DNA of 64,000 bases, taken from NCBI GenBank assembly GCA_934045905.1, contig OW203766.1, positions 29,630,309 through 29,694,308 on the forward strand, in the 5' to 3' direction. Of this stretch, positions 37,441 to 48,007 are shown piece by piece. This stretch comes from Leuctra nigra. Lineage: Eukaryota; Arthropoda; Insecta; Plecoptera; Leuctridae. The stretch's first letter is position 1. The number at the start of each line of letters is the position of its first letter. Position numbers and translations under genes: made by a program. Below the pieces are notes generated by a model. It was not told where the DNA came from. It made no database searches and saw only the letters and a program-made list of their open reading frames with translations.

Positions 37441-38113
37441 TCTTAAGCTTAAGCCACTCACATACTCCGTAGTTCAGAAATGCCTAGAAAAATTGGGACA
37501 AAACTTTCAAATTAAATATTGAACATTCTGTAAAATATTTTAAATTTAAATATAAGTACGCAAAGAAACATAGCATTGTCTTACAAGCAATAAATACAGA
37601 ACAGTTGTGTTTGTGATTGGTAGGTACCTATAGTTTTGTGGGTACATCAACATACCTACTACAGCATTATACTTGGAACCTTCTCGCCGTGTAATTAATT
37701 GCTATTAATTAACATTTTATACCAAAAAAATTCATAAATTACATAACGTATTACTTTAGATAAAAATCTAGTCAGTAATTATTTGAGCAGCATGGCTCAG
37801 TGCACTAGTCACTTATACAAATCTCATTGACGGCCTTCTTGTAATGAGCGCTTTCGCTATTTCCCTCAGTCACGATATTGAGAAGTATGATTGATTAATA
37901 TGACCCTAGAAATAGTGGCAATAACGAATAGACTAGGCCGCTTCCGTTTATTCGTTATTCGTTTATCCGTTTATTTCCTCTGAATATTGACAAAATACCA
38001 AAACTGCCAGTAGGTAAGAGTACTAGTTATATTAAAACGTAGTATGATTCGTCGATAATGAATGTGATATACTCAGGAAAATATACTTGTAGAGTTCTTC
38101 CTATACTTTTAGG

Positions 38114-38337
38114 ATAGAAAAGTGTCTTTAAAAAAACGATGCGCCAAGTCCTTTTTTTAAGTATTTCTCGGGGGTTGATATTTTTATTTCAATGGTACGA
38201 TTAAAATTTGGAAAATTCGTTGACTTGGCTCCTTTTTTGATATCACTCCTTTTCAGTGCTGAATTTTTAGATTTCTTCTATTTTTTTTATAGTTAAAGAG
38301 ACTTGGCTGGTATTTTTACACGGAGTGTTTTTTCTGG
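38114..38337 (-). repeat. Right palindrome arm of copy 1
   Basis: Reverse complement of 37216-37440, ending GGAGTGTTTTTTCTGG. The element appears to stop here, because sequence beyond it is not shared with the other copies. Confidence 0.9.
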
Positions 38338-39790
38338 TTTACTCTACACGAAGTAAGTTGCAATACAGTAGAATAAAAAGTTTCTGTTATGATAGAAAGA
38401 GCTGAAGTCAATGAGGAAAGTAAATATTTTACTGACGATTAAAATCTAATTAAACATTATTGTTCCAAATAGAATTCTCCTCTCTCTCTTGATTATCAGA
38501 ACTGAAGAAGTCAGCTGCCTTAACTCATAAAAGATGTATCTCAATTTCCATAGCAATGAGATTCAAACGGATTGACTGAAGTATGCATCAATAAGCGAGT
38601 TGATTTCTCAATAATTGGCTCATGCAACTTCTACAATTACATCACTCATAAATACTTTGTCGTCTAGCCAACCGATAATTTCCAAATATATTTCCCAGAA
38701 CTACGGCACATTTTCCAATAAATTACTACTAAAACGGCAAGTTTAAAGTGAACATTTTCCACTCTTGAGCTTTGACGAAAAAAATCATCTCCCTCATCCC
38801 CCTCTTCATTCACTTTCTATGCGCCTTGCTCCCGTCAAAGGCATAATATTTGAAAATGTTTGAAAATGTTGTTAGCATATTTTCCTGTGTCCGGTTGTTT
38901 TGTTCCGCAAGTGAACTCATTTGATCGCATCAATGGCCGCTTAAAGCGCGCTCAGAGCACACCTGGGTGGATGAGTTTGTGAACAGCCCGATGTTGTGAA
39001 ATGGAATGCATACTTATTAACTCCATTCCATAGTTCAAAGGCCGAGCGGTCAATAAGATTTTAAACGCTTCTCATTTTGATCTTTAAATTCAAATTTTGA
39101 AAGTGAATACCTCGAATTAATTGAAGTGACTTAATTCGAAATAATTACTTGAATTTAGAACCAAATCAAGACAAATCACATACTTAAGAAGATTGATCTC
39201 TCAAAAAATGCAAGTGTCAGTATTTTCGCTGTACATGCTGACATTTTGTTACCATATGCAGGTACCAGTCATAAAATGGTTCAAAAAATGTCGACCTGAG
39301 GATTGTATGCGATATTAATTTTGCATATTTTGTATCGTTGTGTAATAATATTTGGGTGCGAGCCAAAATTTACTCTTTTGTATTTTCGCTAGGCGTACGC
39401 GCTATTAAAATGAATTTAAAATGTGTAAAATTGATCAAAAGAAAATTCTTGAAAATTCTATTAATTTGTAAAATTTTAAAATAATTTGTCCGTGAGTTTG
39501 GGGATGAAATGATAGCGATGGATCATGGTTTCGAGCGAATTCTCAAAAAGCGAGTACAATTCAAGCTAAGTGATCAAGGTAACATCCTGGCAGAAGACCA
39601 CTCTCTTCAAGAAGATTTCGTCTCTCTCACCGAGCTACTATCGCCGAGGTTCGGCAGCTCCAAACTTCGGAACTCCGTAAAGTGTTTCACAAACAATTTA
39701 AACAAAATCTTTGTAAGTTTGACAGTTGTGATGAGGCGGAGGTATAGAGTATCAGATAAGCGTGATGTCACGTTCAATAGAATAGATACT
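38338..39790. other. Gene-free stretch
   Basis: AT-rich unique-looking DNA. I see no gene, RNA or repeat in it. An open frame that starts at 39509 runs into the SINE and has no domain. Confidence 0.5.
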
Positions 39791-39792
39791 GA

Positions 39793-40071
39793 ACAGGTTG
39801 GCTGAGTGGTTAACGCTCTGAACTTGTATTCCGGAGGCCCGGGTTCGATTCCCGCGGCCGTCCATCCTGACTGGGGTTTTTTCGTGGTTTTCCCTTAGTC
39901 GACAGGCAAATGCTGGGAAGGTACCCTAATAAATAGGCCTCGACAGCCTCCTTCCCACCTTCCATCCTTACCTACTCTTCACCATCATCTCCCAATCATC
40001 ATCATAATCATTCATCCGTCGCCATTAGCCTCGCTGCAGAACAGTGCGACGTTAAGCCCCAGACAAAAAAA
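39793..40071 (+). mobile_element. tRNA-derived SINE, best-preserved copy
   Basis: The head has a perfect RNA polymerase III A box TGGCTGAGTGG (39799-39809) and B box GGTTCGATTCC (39842-39852), 43 bp apart start to start. The TGGCTGAGTGGTTAA form points to a tRNA-Leu/Ser-type ancestor. The body carries CATCCTGACTGGGG, CCTTAGTCGACAGGCAAATGCTGGGAAGG, an (ATC)-rich stretch and CCGTCGCCATTAGCCTCGCTGCAGAACAGTGCGACGTTAAGCCCCAGAC-type 3' blocks, then A7. It encodes no protein and would move using a LINE's reverse transcriptase. Confidence 0.9.
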
Positions 40072-40751
40072 TAGTATAGATAAAAACATGATTAAAATAT
40101 CCCCCTAATGTTGTATCGTACTTATCGTATCGTATTGTACTTAATTGGTACATACAAATGTGATAATTCCCTCGACAATAATTCCATAAAGAAAATTAAA
40201 TACTATTTTTTCACATTGAAAACTTATTTGCTTCCGACGACTAAAAATTGTGTAACCTTTAAAGCATGGTGGTATTAAAAATATACCACATTAAAAACCA
40301 CTTTCCCGACCTTTGCAGCACAGTGGTATGAATTTAATACCACTTCGATTTTTTTAAATTTTTTATAATTTATGCTTCAAAGAGTTAAAGGAAAATTTTA
40401 CAAAATAAAGCAAATCAGCTAAGTTTAAAATCTGTTTTCCAGGGATTGAGCCCCCCCCCCCCCCGCACCCCCCATGATTGCACACTACACAATACGACAT
40501 GGCATTCAGCAAACCTCCATCACTATCCGCTGACAAGGTGGATGAAACCAATTATCACCACTTCAAAGCCTGATTGTCCCGACAAGCACTGCTCCAGCAT
40601 TCTGTACCAACTGTGTAGTCATGACAACCGAGTGATGAAACATCGGCTCTTCATTAGATCACAGCCTCTTGATGTACTGGACCACGAGCTGGAGTGAGTG
40701 GTCAGAGCAATCTACTCGCTGGGTAAACTGGACAAAGTAAAGCGACGTCAC
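40072..40751. other. Gene-free stretch with a C tract
   Basis: It contains C15 at about 40450-40464 and, at 40269-40347, inverted TGGTATTAAA / TTTAATACCA strings. The open frames around 40446-40697 are driven by the C tract. Confidence 0.45.
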
Positions 40752-41135
40752 TCTAGGAAAACGTTTGGTGTTAGGCGTTGATGTTTGTAGAGCAAGTTAA
40801 TGCTTTGTATGAGCTCGTCTAGGATTACAAATAGAAACGGGTGGGGACTTGTAATGTGAGAGAAAATTGTCAAGGTTTTGCGAATATTTCTAAAGAAGCT
40901 AAAATTGACTGATTTGGCTCAAAATAGGTAGGTTAATGTGTATAAACCTTCATATTTGGAAGGGTTGTGTAAAATTTAAATTTGATATTTTTTTATTTAC
41001 AACTACCAGGGGATTCCGTAAATATATTAAATTGATTTGTAACTTGTTTTAAATTTTAGGTTGATCGAAGAAACATCTGAATTAACATCTACAATAGAAG
41101 GAAATAAGAGATACGAGTGCCAAAAGTTTCGAAAG
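40752..41135 (-). mobile_element. Diverged relative of the 1.33 kb Helitron-like repeat
   Basis: It starts CTAGGAAAACGTTTGGTGTTAGGCGTTGATG, comparable with CTAGGAAAACGCTCAGTGTAACGCGTTGATG in copies A and B. Near its end are GTTGATCGAAGAAACATCTGA and GTGCCAAAAG, which match the order of blocks at the ends of A and B. It is shorter and much diverged. The assignment rests on short blocks only. Confidence 0.35.
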
Positions 41136-41980
41136 CAGACACAAATCAGTTACAGAAGATTTTTTTTCAGTGTTATAAAATAATGAAACTGAGCATAAAG
41201 GTACGAAGGTAAAAATGACGAAGATGTAATTATTATGAACTCTACAAAACCAAAAAAAAAAAATCAGTGGTCGTATCAAACTGTGAGAGCCGTAATCCAC
41301 TATCATGTCCCCCATCTTCCTTAACAATCAACTTACACACCCGCAAAAAATAAAAATCGTTCGCAATCGGCTTTTCATTACTCGTGTCGTGTGAGTCCAG
41401 CCGTGTGATCTGATTGGGTGTTTTTTTCACGCTTGAAAGCAGCAACGATGTGTGGCAATCTCTTGATGCCGAGATTTGATCTGCAAGATGCAAGCATGCA
41501 AACAATCCTGCACGGATGAATGGACCAAGAGGAGACTCAATGGACATTCGGAGATTCGAGTTTAGGAGCGGGTTTTGTGATAAGAGATCGCAGAAAACAG
41601 AGTGTAGCTTAAGACTGGGATCCACTTATTGAATCGAAACCAATATCAAATCTTGAGTCTAACTTTTACCTCATATATCATCATTGTTTTTACAAAAACT
41701 CTTCAAGTCTGCATGAAAAAGTCATAAGGATGAGGGCACATCAGATGCCAAAGGTGCACATGTGGTGAAAATTTCAGGTCAATCGGTCCACCAGTTGGTG
41801 ACACTCACTGTGATTGTTGTCAAACTCTTGATATTATTCAGTTTATGTTCTTTAATTCTTATTTTCACTTAGTTATACTCTTATTGTGTTTTAAATGATG
41901 TCTTGGTCATAAGTTTGAGTCCTATAGATCCGTGTTTCAAACTTTATTCTTTATATCTTTCAAGTGTACGTAAAAATTGT
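41136..41980. other. Gene-free stretch
   Basis: The overlapping minus-strand frames at 41082-41625 have no recognisable domain and no plausible gene context. Around 41755-41830 a segment (GTGAAAATTTCAGGTCAATCGGTCCACC) resembles the module style of the dispersed repeats in this window. Confidence 0.4.
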
Positions 41981-42407
41981 ATCTAGTGGAGCGGTCGCTC
42001 CACGCCAGCCAAGTCGTACGGCGCGCGCACACTCTCATATAAAGGCTGGAGCAAACCCACTTTTACTGTAAGCATCAAAGTGGCATTTTCGGCCTACTGG
42101 ATCTTAAAATTGGAAAATCTCACATTGTTGCGAAATATCTAAATTTCGAGCTATGGCCCACCCCACCACATATACCAAATTGGGGAACAATAGGTTACGC
42201 CCTTTGCGCGCTAGAGGGCCGTGAAAACAGTGTTTTAGGGCGGTTTTCATAATAATAATCTCAGTAGTAGTAGGGTGGAGCTAAAATATGGTAAACAGGC
42301 CACAGCCTAAACGGCTGAACCGATTGATTTGAAATTTTTACCACATATGCACTTTTGGCGTCTGAGGTGCCTTTTGCTATAACTGGTTTTATGCCGCCAT
42401 TTTGAAA

Positions 42408-43082
42408 CCGGAAGTGACGTCATATCTCGTCAACGGTTGGCCCGATCGGAACGAAATTTGCGCCAAACGATTCAGACGGTCATCTATATGCATTATAAGT
42501 AGCAAAAGGCTAAACATTATGTTAAAGAAACCGGAAATGACGTCATGAAATTTGAAATACATTTATTGGCTTTTTGGCAACAAAGGTTGATCCGATTATT
42601 TTGATATTTATGTAACGTATGTACTTTTGACGTCTCATGTGACTTGTTATAAATCAACCGGAAGCCGCCATTTTGAAACCGGAAGTGACATCATATCTCA
42701 ATAACGGCTAAATAGATTTCAACGAAACCAGCGCAAAACAATTTAGACGGTCAACTTTATGTATTATCATCAATAATATTTGCAGTTTCCCATACCTAAA
42801 CCGGAAATGACGTCACACATTTTAATAATCTCACAAATTTACATGTCGATGCAATAAATATACTATTTGAGACAGCTTATAAAATTGTAATCATGTTTCA
42901 AATATACTTCAAGGGGTCAGAGATTTCAGCCGCCATTTTTAAACCGGAAGTAACGTCATATCTCAAAAACTGGTAGACAAATCGGTATGAAACTAGCGCC
43001 AAACGATTCGGATGGCCATCTCTATGGAATATGAACAGTACAAATAGAATTTTCCTATTTATGAGACCGGAAATGACGTCAT
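42408..43082 (+). promoter_or_regulatory. ETS-CRE composite motifs in copy 2
   Basis: Full TGACGTCA cores are kept at 42408-42423, 42531-42546, 42801-42815 and 43067-43082. The 42679 and 42944 motifs have one base changed in the CRE. GCCGCCATTTT precedes those at 42408, 42679 and 42944. The other three have CCGGAAAT in place of CCGGAAGT. Confidence 0.65.
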
Positions 43083-43437
43083 TCAAATTTAAAAAATTAT
43101 TATAATCCCCTCCTATTAATAAATACGTATTCAGAAAGCCTAAAATGATACACATCATTTATAGATATACATTCTATGTGGCAGTGCAGTAAGTTCAGCA
43201 GCCATTTTGAAAACCGAAGTGTTTCCATATCTCGGAACTGGGTTGACTGATTGGAATGAAACCTTTGCTATTCTTCGTGAAAGATCATTTAAAGCAATTA
43301 TTTAGGACCATACGCTGCTATTCATTAGTGGTAACGAAATTGTAAAGGGTGATGATTTTTTAAAAGAATTTAGTAATTGTTCATTTCATATGTGTCACAA
43401 GTTGTTAGAATAAACTAAAAAAAGGAGTGATATCCCC

Positions 43438-43589
43438 ATAAAAAACACTTCGTGTAAAAATACCAGCCAAGTCTCTTCAACTAAAAAAAAAATATGAAAT
43501 CTAAAAATTCTGCACTGAAAAGTAATGATATCAAAAAATTTGCCAATTCAAAACTTTATTTGAAAATCAAAAAATACTTGGCGCATCGT
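43438..43589 (+). repeat. Left palindrome arm of copy 2
   Basis: 152 bp, complementary to 43676-43827 with, by my reading, a single mismatch (GCCAATTC against GCCAAGTC). The length of the A10 run inside is matched by a T10 run in the other arm. The loop between them is 86 bp. Confidence 0.93.
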
Positions 43590-43675
43590 TTTTTTTAGGG
43601 CATTATAGGTATACTATGTATGTATATTTCATGTATAATTTATAATTGGCTTATACTTCCAAGCATTTTATGTAC

Positions 43676-43827
43676 ACGATGCGCCAAGTATTTTTTGATT
43701 TTCAAATAAAGTTTTGACTTGGCAAATTTTTTGATATCATTACTTTTCAGTGCAGAATTTTTAGATTTCATATTTTTTTTTTAGTTGAAGAGACTTGGCT
43801 GGTATTTTTACACGAAGTGTTTTTTAT
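43676..43827 (-). repeat. Right palindrome arm of copy 2
   Basis: Reverse complement of 43438-43589, ending CGAAGTGTTTTTTAT at the element boundary. Confidence 0.93.
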
Positions 43828-45441
43828 TTTACTTACTTCAGATAAATTACAGAAAATCATCCAATCTTCAGTTTTAATTTTAAGCTTATTTTAAAAGCGT
43901 TTTTGTTACTAGTAGAATATTGCCAGTTGATTATTAATTAATATTTTATGGAAAACATCTTAGGGTTGACAAAGTTTAAGACAATAAAAAAAAATTATGA
44001 ATGAAATTGTAATGAATATTATTATTTTCTCTGCAGATTGAAAAAAAATTATAATTTTCTTGAACTCCTGCGATATATATGTCGCATCGAAAAAAATCAT
44101 CTCGTATTTCAAAAGTGAAATCACGTTTTATGTTTTTAAATTCCAGTCGACCTTCCCCAGAGTTCTTGATATGGAGCCGAATATTTTGCATGCACAGCGC
44201 TGTCTTCGGTTCAGTGATTTGTCGTCGATACCACGTGACTCCTATTTTTCTCCTTATAAGGAAGTGTTGAACACGTGATCTAAAACCGAGATTGTGCAGT
44301 CTACAACACACGGACAATTAAATAACAGTAAAAAAATGTTTACCTTACTTTTTTCTCTCTCTCGTGGCTATTGGGCACGATTTTCTGGTCTCTATAGTTT
44401 TATAATTCGGGTTGGAATTTCAATTGTTTCCAAAGCTGTTGTTCTGGTTGAATAAAAGACCACTTAGGATGTTATTAATGCTGGTGTTTTCAACATTTAT
44501 TATTGTAATTTTATGAAAATTAGTTCTGGTGGAGTTTAAATCTTGGGAAGATTTCGTCGAAAAGAGTCTTGAGTTAAGCAAAAGGTACAGCGAATACTGC
44601 CAAGTATTTACATATTTTGTTGGGTGACACCAATTAGGAATAACGTAAGAACTTGTGTTAACTTTTAATTTGACATAAGTACTAAACAAAACAAAATCTT
44701 TGTGATTTGTCAATCTTGACAGTTCTATAGAAGAGTGTAAATGTCTACAATTTTATTATAGAATGATGTTTTTTCTCTAAATGACTATTGTGACGTTCTT
44801 GAATTTGGTTATTATGTTACCTACTAACATAATTAACCATTAATTTACAAAATCGAATATTGAAACAATTTTTTAAAAGATGTATTTTCAGTTTTTACAA
44901 TATTCTATTACATTTATCGGCAGGACAAAAACCTACTAATTTTGTTGTGAATCCAGCCCAAGAGCAACGGCCAATCTACACATTCCAATCCTGATAATTA
45001 GTCTGGCGATAAAATGATTAGGACTTTTCGCCTAATGTAAAATCAACTTTATAATTGCTGTTATATTTGCAAATAAATAAACTACTATAAAAACCAGTTT
45101 CCTATTTTTATGGAATGAAGAAAACTTTTAATCAGCTCTTTGGAAATAAGTTATAGATTTTAACATTTATAATAACAAATCAACTTTGCAAAGTTACCTG
45201 AGTTACTTTGGAGAATAGTTAAGTTTCCTGAATGGAGCTAAGAGATGTTTGTGATGTAATGAAATTACTGCATCTTCACGATGATGTTAATTTGTTTGCA
45301 AAGAGTTTTAACCTGTTGATCGCTCGATAGGACCAGAGTTAACCTAATTATCCTATTACGTACTTCTGTTTGCTTCTCGTGAATAATTAGTTAATACGAT
45401 GTCAAAAGGAACACGTTTTTCAACCTGTGCTTCACATTCCA
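43828..45441. other. Gene-free stretch
   Basis: AT-rich DNA. Open frames on both strands at 43976-44317 and 44420-44713 overlap each other and lack any recognisable domain. Confidence 0.5.
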
Positions 45442-45572
45442 TTGCTACTCGCCCCCGTAGAGGCCTCATTACACTTGCTGCTCGCCCCCGTAGAGGCCTC
45501 ATTACACTTGTTGCTCGGCCCCGTAGAGGCCTCATTACACTTGTTGCTCGACCCGTAGAGCCCACATTACAC
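45442..45572 (+). repeat. 33-bp tandem array, four units
   Basis: The unit TTGCTGCTCGCCCCCGTAG-AGGCCTCATTACAC has repeats anchored at 45448, 45481, 45514 and 45547, exactly 33 bp apart. The last unit is mutated (GACCCGTAGAGCCCAC). Because 33 is a multiple of 3, the minus strand reads as an 11-residue repeat (GRATSVMRPLR-like) within a short frame. Nothing else suggests that it is translated. Confidence 0.9.
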
Positions 45573-46318
45573 TAGTTGAATGCAGTTGGGTCATTCAATT
45601 GACAGACTTTCAGGGCAAAGGAGAAATACTCGACTAAACAAATCAGTTTTCAATGAAATATAGAATTTAATTTTAATTGTGAATCCCATTACCTACAAAT
45701 ACAAAATAACTATAGGCAATTTAAAACTTATGCAATACTGCCCCATTTACGAACCTAAAAACTTGAATAATTTTAACATTTAAAAAAAAATATATATAAG
45801 CATCGTTAGAGCATATATTCTCTGGTGGAATATAGAGCCATGCAGTGCGTGGTATCTCATTCAGATATTACCTAATTATATTATAGGTATAAATAGGCTT
45901 TGTGAAACTAATTCACCTATAATTTTGTTTCCATGCCTTTGTTTTAATCAAGAGGATTGCAACGTAATATTTTATCCCAATTTCTAAATGGATCTATAAT
46001 CTATTGTAATATTCTAATGAACATAATTATTTAAATTTGAGTGAAGAGTAAGGGCTAAAGTTAGCTACTTTGAAACATATTTCATTCAGGTGATGGTTGA
46101 ACTATTGTAAATTAGTGCCCGAAGCTTGTAAGTCATATAATATGCTAGTGTTATGTTCATACAATAAACAATGTTACTTATATTACAGAAGGCGGTGATC
46201 TTTGCGAATATGCGTGTTGCCCCCACGCGTTCAAGAATGATAAATCAATTGGCAGTCACTCCTATACTTTGTTTAAATAGGCTTATCTCAAACATGACCG
46301 ATTCTTTTACAATAAAAC
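45573..46318. other. Gene-free stretch
   Basis: AT-rich DNA with no supported gene or repeat. Confidence 0.5.
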
Positions 46319-46590
46319 TTTTTTTTCAGTCTGGGGCTTAACGTCGCACTGTTCTGCAGCGAGGCTAATGGCGACGGATGAATGATTATGATGATGATTG
46401 GGAAATGATGGTGAAGAGTAGGTAAGGATGGAAGGTGGGAAGGAGGCGGTCGTGGCCTATTAGTTGGGTACCTTCCCAGCATTTGCCTGTCGACTGAGGG
46501 AATACCACGAAAAACCCCAGTCAGGAAGAACGGCCGCGGGAATCGAACCCGGGCCTCCGGAATACAAATTCAGAGCGCGACACGACTGAC
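46319..46590 (-). mobile_element. tRNA-derived SINE, minus-strand copy
   Basis: Reverse complement of the 39793-40071 family and very similar in the body: CAGTCTGGGGCTTAACGTCGCACTG at its 3' end, the GAT-rich stretch, GGCGGTCGTGGCCTATTAG, CATTTGCCTGTCGACTGAGG, and a B box as GGAATCGAACCC (46549-46560). The head upstream of the B box differs from the 39.8 kb copy (GTCAGTCGTGTCGCGCTCTGA in place of TGGCTGAGTGG...). The two copies thus differ most in the A-box half of the tRNA part. Confidence 0.88.
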
Positions 46591-47870
46591 CTCTGGTGGA
46601 TTCTGGAACTGGAGATTGGATGAGGATCAGGGCGGATATAACGGGCGTACATTTACTATATAAATTGTATTAAATTTGCTTTACTTGTTTGTTATGGTTA
46701 AAAAAGTAAACCTTTGTAACTTAATTTCAATTTCAATTATTTCTTCTTTTTCACTGCACCTGGAAATACGAAATGTCAAAATAAAAAAGTGCATCTAAAA
46801 GTTTCCAAAAACCTGCCAGAAGTGGCTCCACCACGTATCACTTTGCGCGAATATATTCATCAAATATAAATCTGTGGTTCTAGGTACTTATCATCAGCCA
46901 TTTCAAAAAATGCATAATGTTTTCAATATGTTTAGCAATAATCCCACTTGACGGTAAATGAACAAAATGAATACATTTCATTGATTATGAGTGAATTAAA
47001 CGAAACTAAAATAAACAACTGACGAGTGATGGGTTTTAAACAAATTGAATGAAGATACAATAGTATTATAGTGAATAGATGAATGCATGACGAAATGAAC
47101 AGAGTACCATGACTTTTCTTTGACGATGAGTGAATAGAAACTAAATAAACTAAGTAATGACTTGTTTTTATAAATGATAATAACCATTCATTTATTCAGG
47201 CTCCATCCAAAGAATTGTTTTTAAATATTGTCATCGTTTATTAAATAGGCAGAATTATCGCTTTCATAAAAGCAAAAGTCAGACGAATAATCTCCCTCCA
47301 AAAAAAAGTATTATAAAATATACTCTTCATATTTCGTTTTTTTCAAACAATTTAAAGTCCCCCTAAAAGTTGTACCCTTGTAATTTACATGGAAAACGGT
47401 TATGCGAGTCTGTCCTGAGAGTAAATTGATTGCTGTATGAGACATCACGTGGTTCATAGAGGGGGACTAAAATGAGACACCTTTCATCCACTTCATGTCT
47501 CCCAGTGGCGTGCAGGCATGGGTAATTGTTAGTGGGGCGCAGCGTATCACACGCCTACACACGCAAGTAAAATGTTGTGGTTCATGCTGAATTTGATGGG
47601 AGCGAATAGCGCTCAAGATGATTAAAAACTACTCAAATAAGTAACGATACACGACCGACCTTACCGCGTATCCATCGCTTTTTATTGGTGTTCACCACTG
47701 TGGTGTTCACTCAAGCAAAATATGCATCTTCAGTTATTTCACAAAAAAATTTATTAATTCAATATTACTTTTTATAAACAGACGGAGAAGAATGATTGAA
47801 TTAATATTTAGGTCGCCTTGTATCGTAGGAATCGCAGCTTTCGCTTGGCAGTATGGGTAGAATTATGTCC
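46591..47870. other. Gene-free stretch
   Basis: AT-rich DNA. At 47508-47600 a short GC-richer patch starts CCAGTGGCGTGCAGGCATGG, the same 12-base string found at 22030 and inverted in the 96-bp array. It is probably a transposon end. A microsatellite-like set of TGAATGAA... blocks lies at 46960-47190. Confidence 0.45.
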
Positions 47871-48000
47871 TGGGGTGCGATCACACAAAATGATAACTTT
47901 CTTGTCACGGTGACAAGACCCTAGAAGGCCGTGAATAACATTGAGATGAGAAGCTTGTCACCGTGCCAAGAAAGTTCTCATTTTATGTGATCGCACCCCA
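47871..48000. mobile_element. 130-bp MITE with about 45-bp terminal inverted repeats
   Basis: The ends TGGGGTGCGATCACACAAAA and TTTTATGTGATCGCACCCCA are complementary. Pairing continues inward through ATGATAACTTTCTTG / CAAGAAAGTTCTCAT and CACGGTGACAAG / CTTGTCACCGTG with few mismatches. The centre is about 40 bp. No target-site duplication is obvious, so the superfamily is open. It lies directly before the 96-bp array. Confidence 0.8.
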
Positions 48001-48007
48001 GATCTTG

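Larger units (their letters stand above)
36001..38337 (+). mobile_element. Hairpin/ETS-CRE/palindrome element, copy 1
   Basis: First of three same-strand copies of one family. It opens ATCTAG, then the hairpin GTGGAGCGGTCGCTCCAC (36006-36023) and CCAGCCAAGTC (36024-36034). Next comes a conserved roughly 250-bp leader, and five modules each holding ACCGGAAGTGACGTCAT (cores at 36435, 36557, 36703, 36857 and 37010). The tail is a long palindrome (37216-37440 and 38114-38337). Modules resemble each other (CGGCTGGACCGATTGGAACGAAAC... patterns), so the body grew by internal duplication. No protein is encoded. The 673-bp palindrome spacer is much longer than in the other copies and probably includes later-inserted DNA. 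Class unknown; the hairpin next to CTAG on the minus strand is reminiscent of a rolling-circle element 3' end. Confidence 0.75.
41981..43827 (+). mobile_element. Hairpin/ETS-CRE/palindrome element, copy 2
   Basis: Same architecture as copy 1: ATCTAG, hairpin GTGGAGCGGTCGCTCCAC (41986-42003), CCAGCCAAGTC (42005-42015), leader, modules, palindrome. Modules alternate between GCCGCCATTTTGAAACCGGAAGTGACGTCA type and ACCGGAAATGACGTCA type. Cores lie at 42408, 42531, 42679 (CRE changed to TGACATCA), 42801, 42944 (TAACGTCA) and 43067, with a degenerate one near 43205. The terminal palindrome is 43438-43589 and 43676-43827. No coding capacity. It has more mutated motifs than copy 1. Confidence 0.75.
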
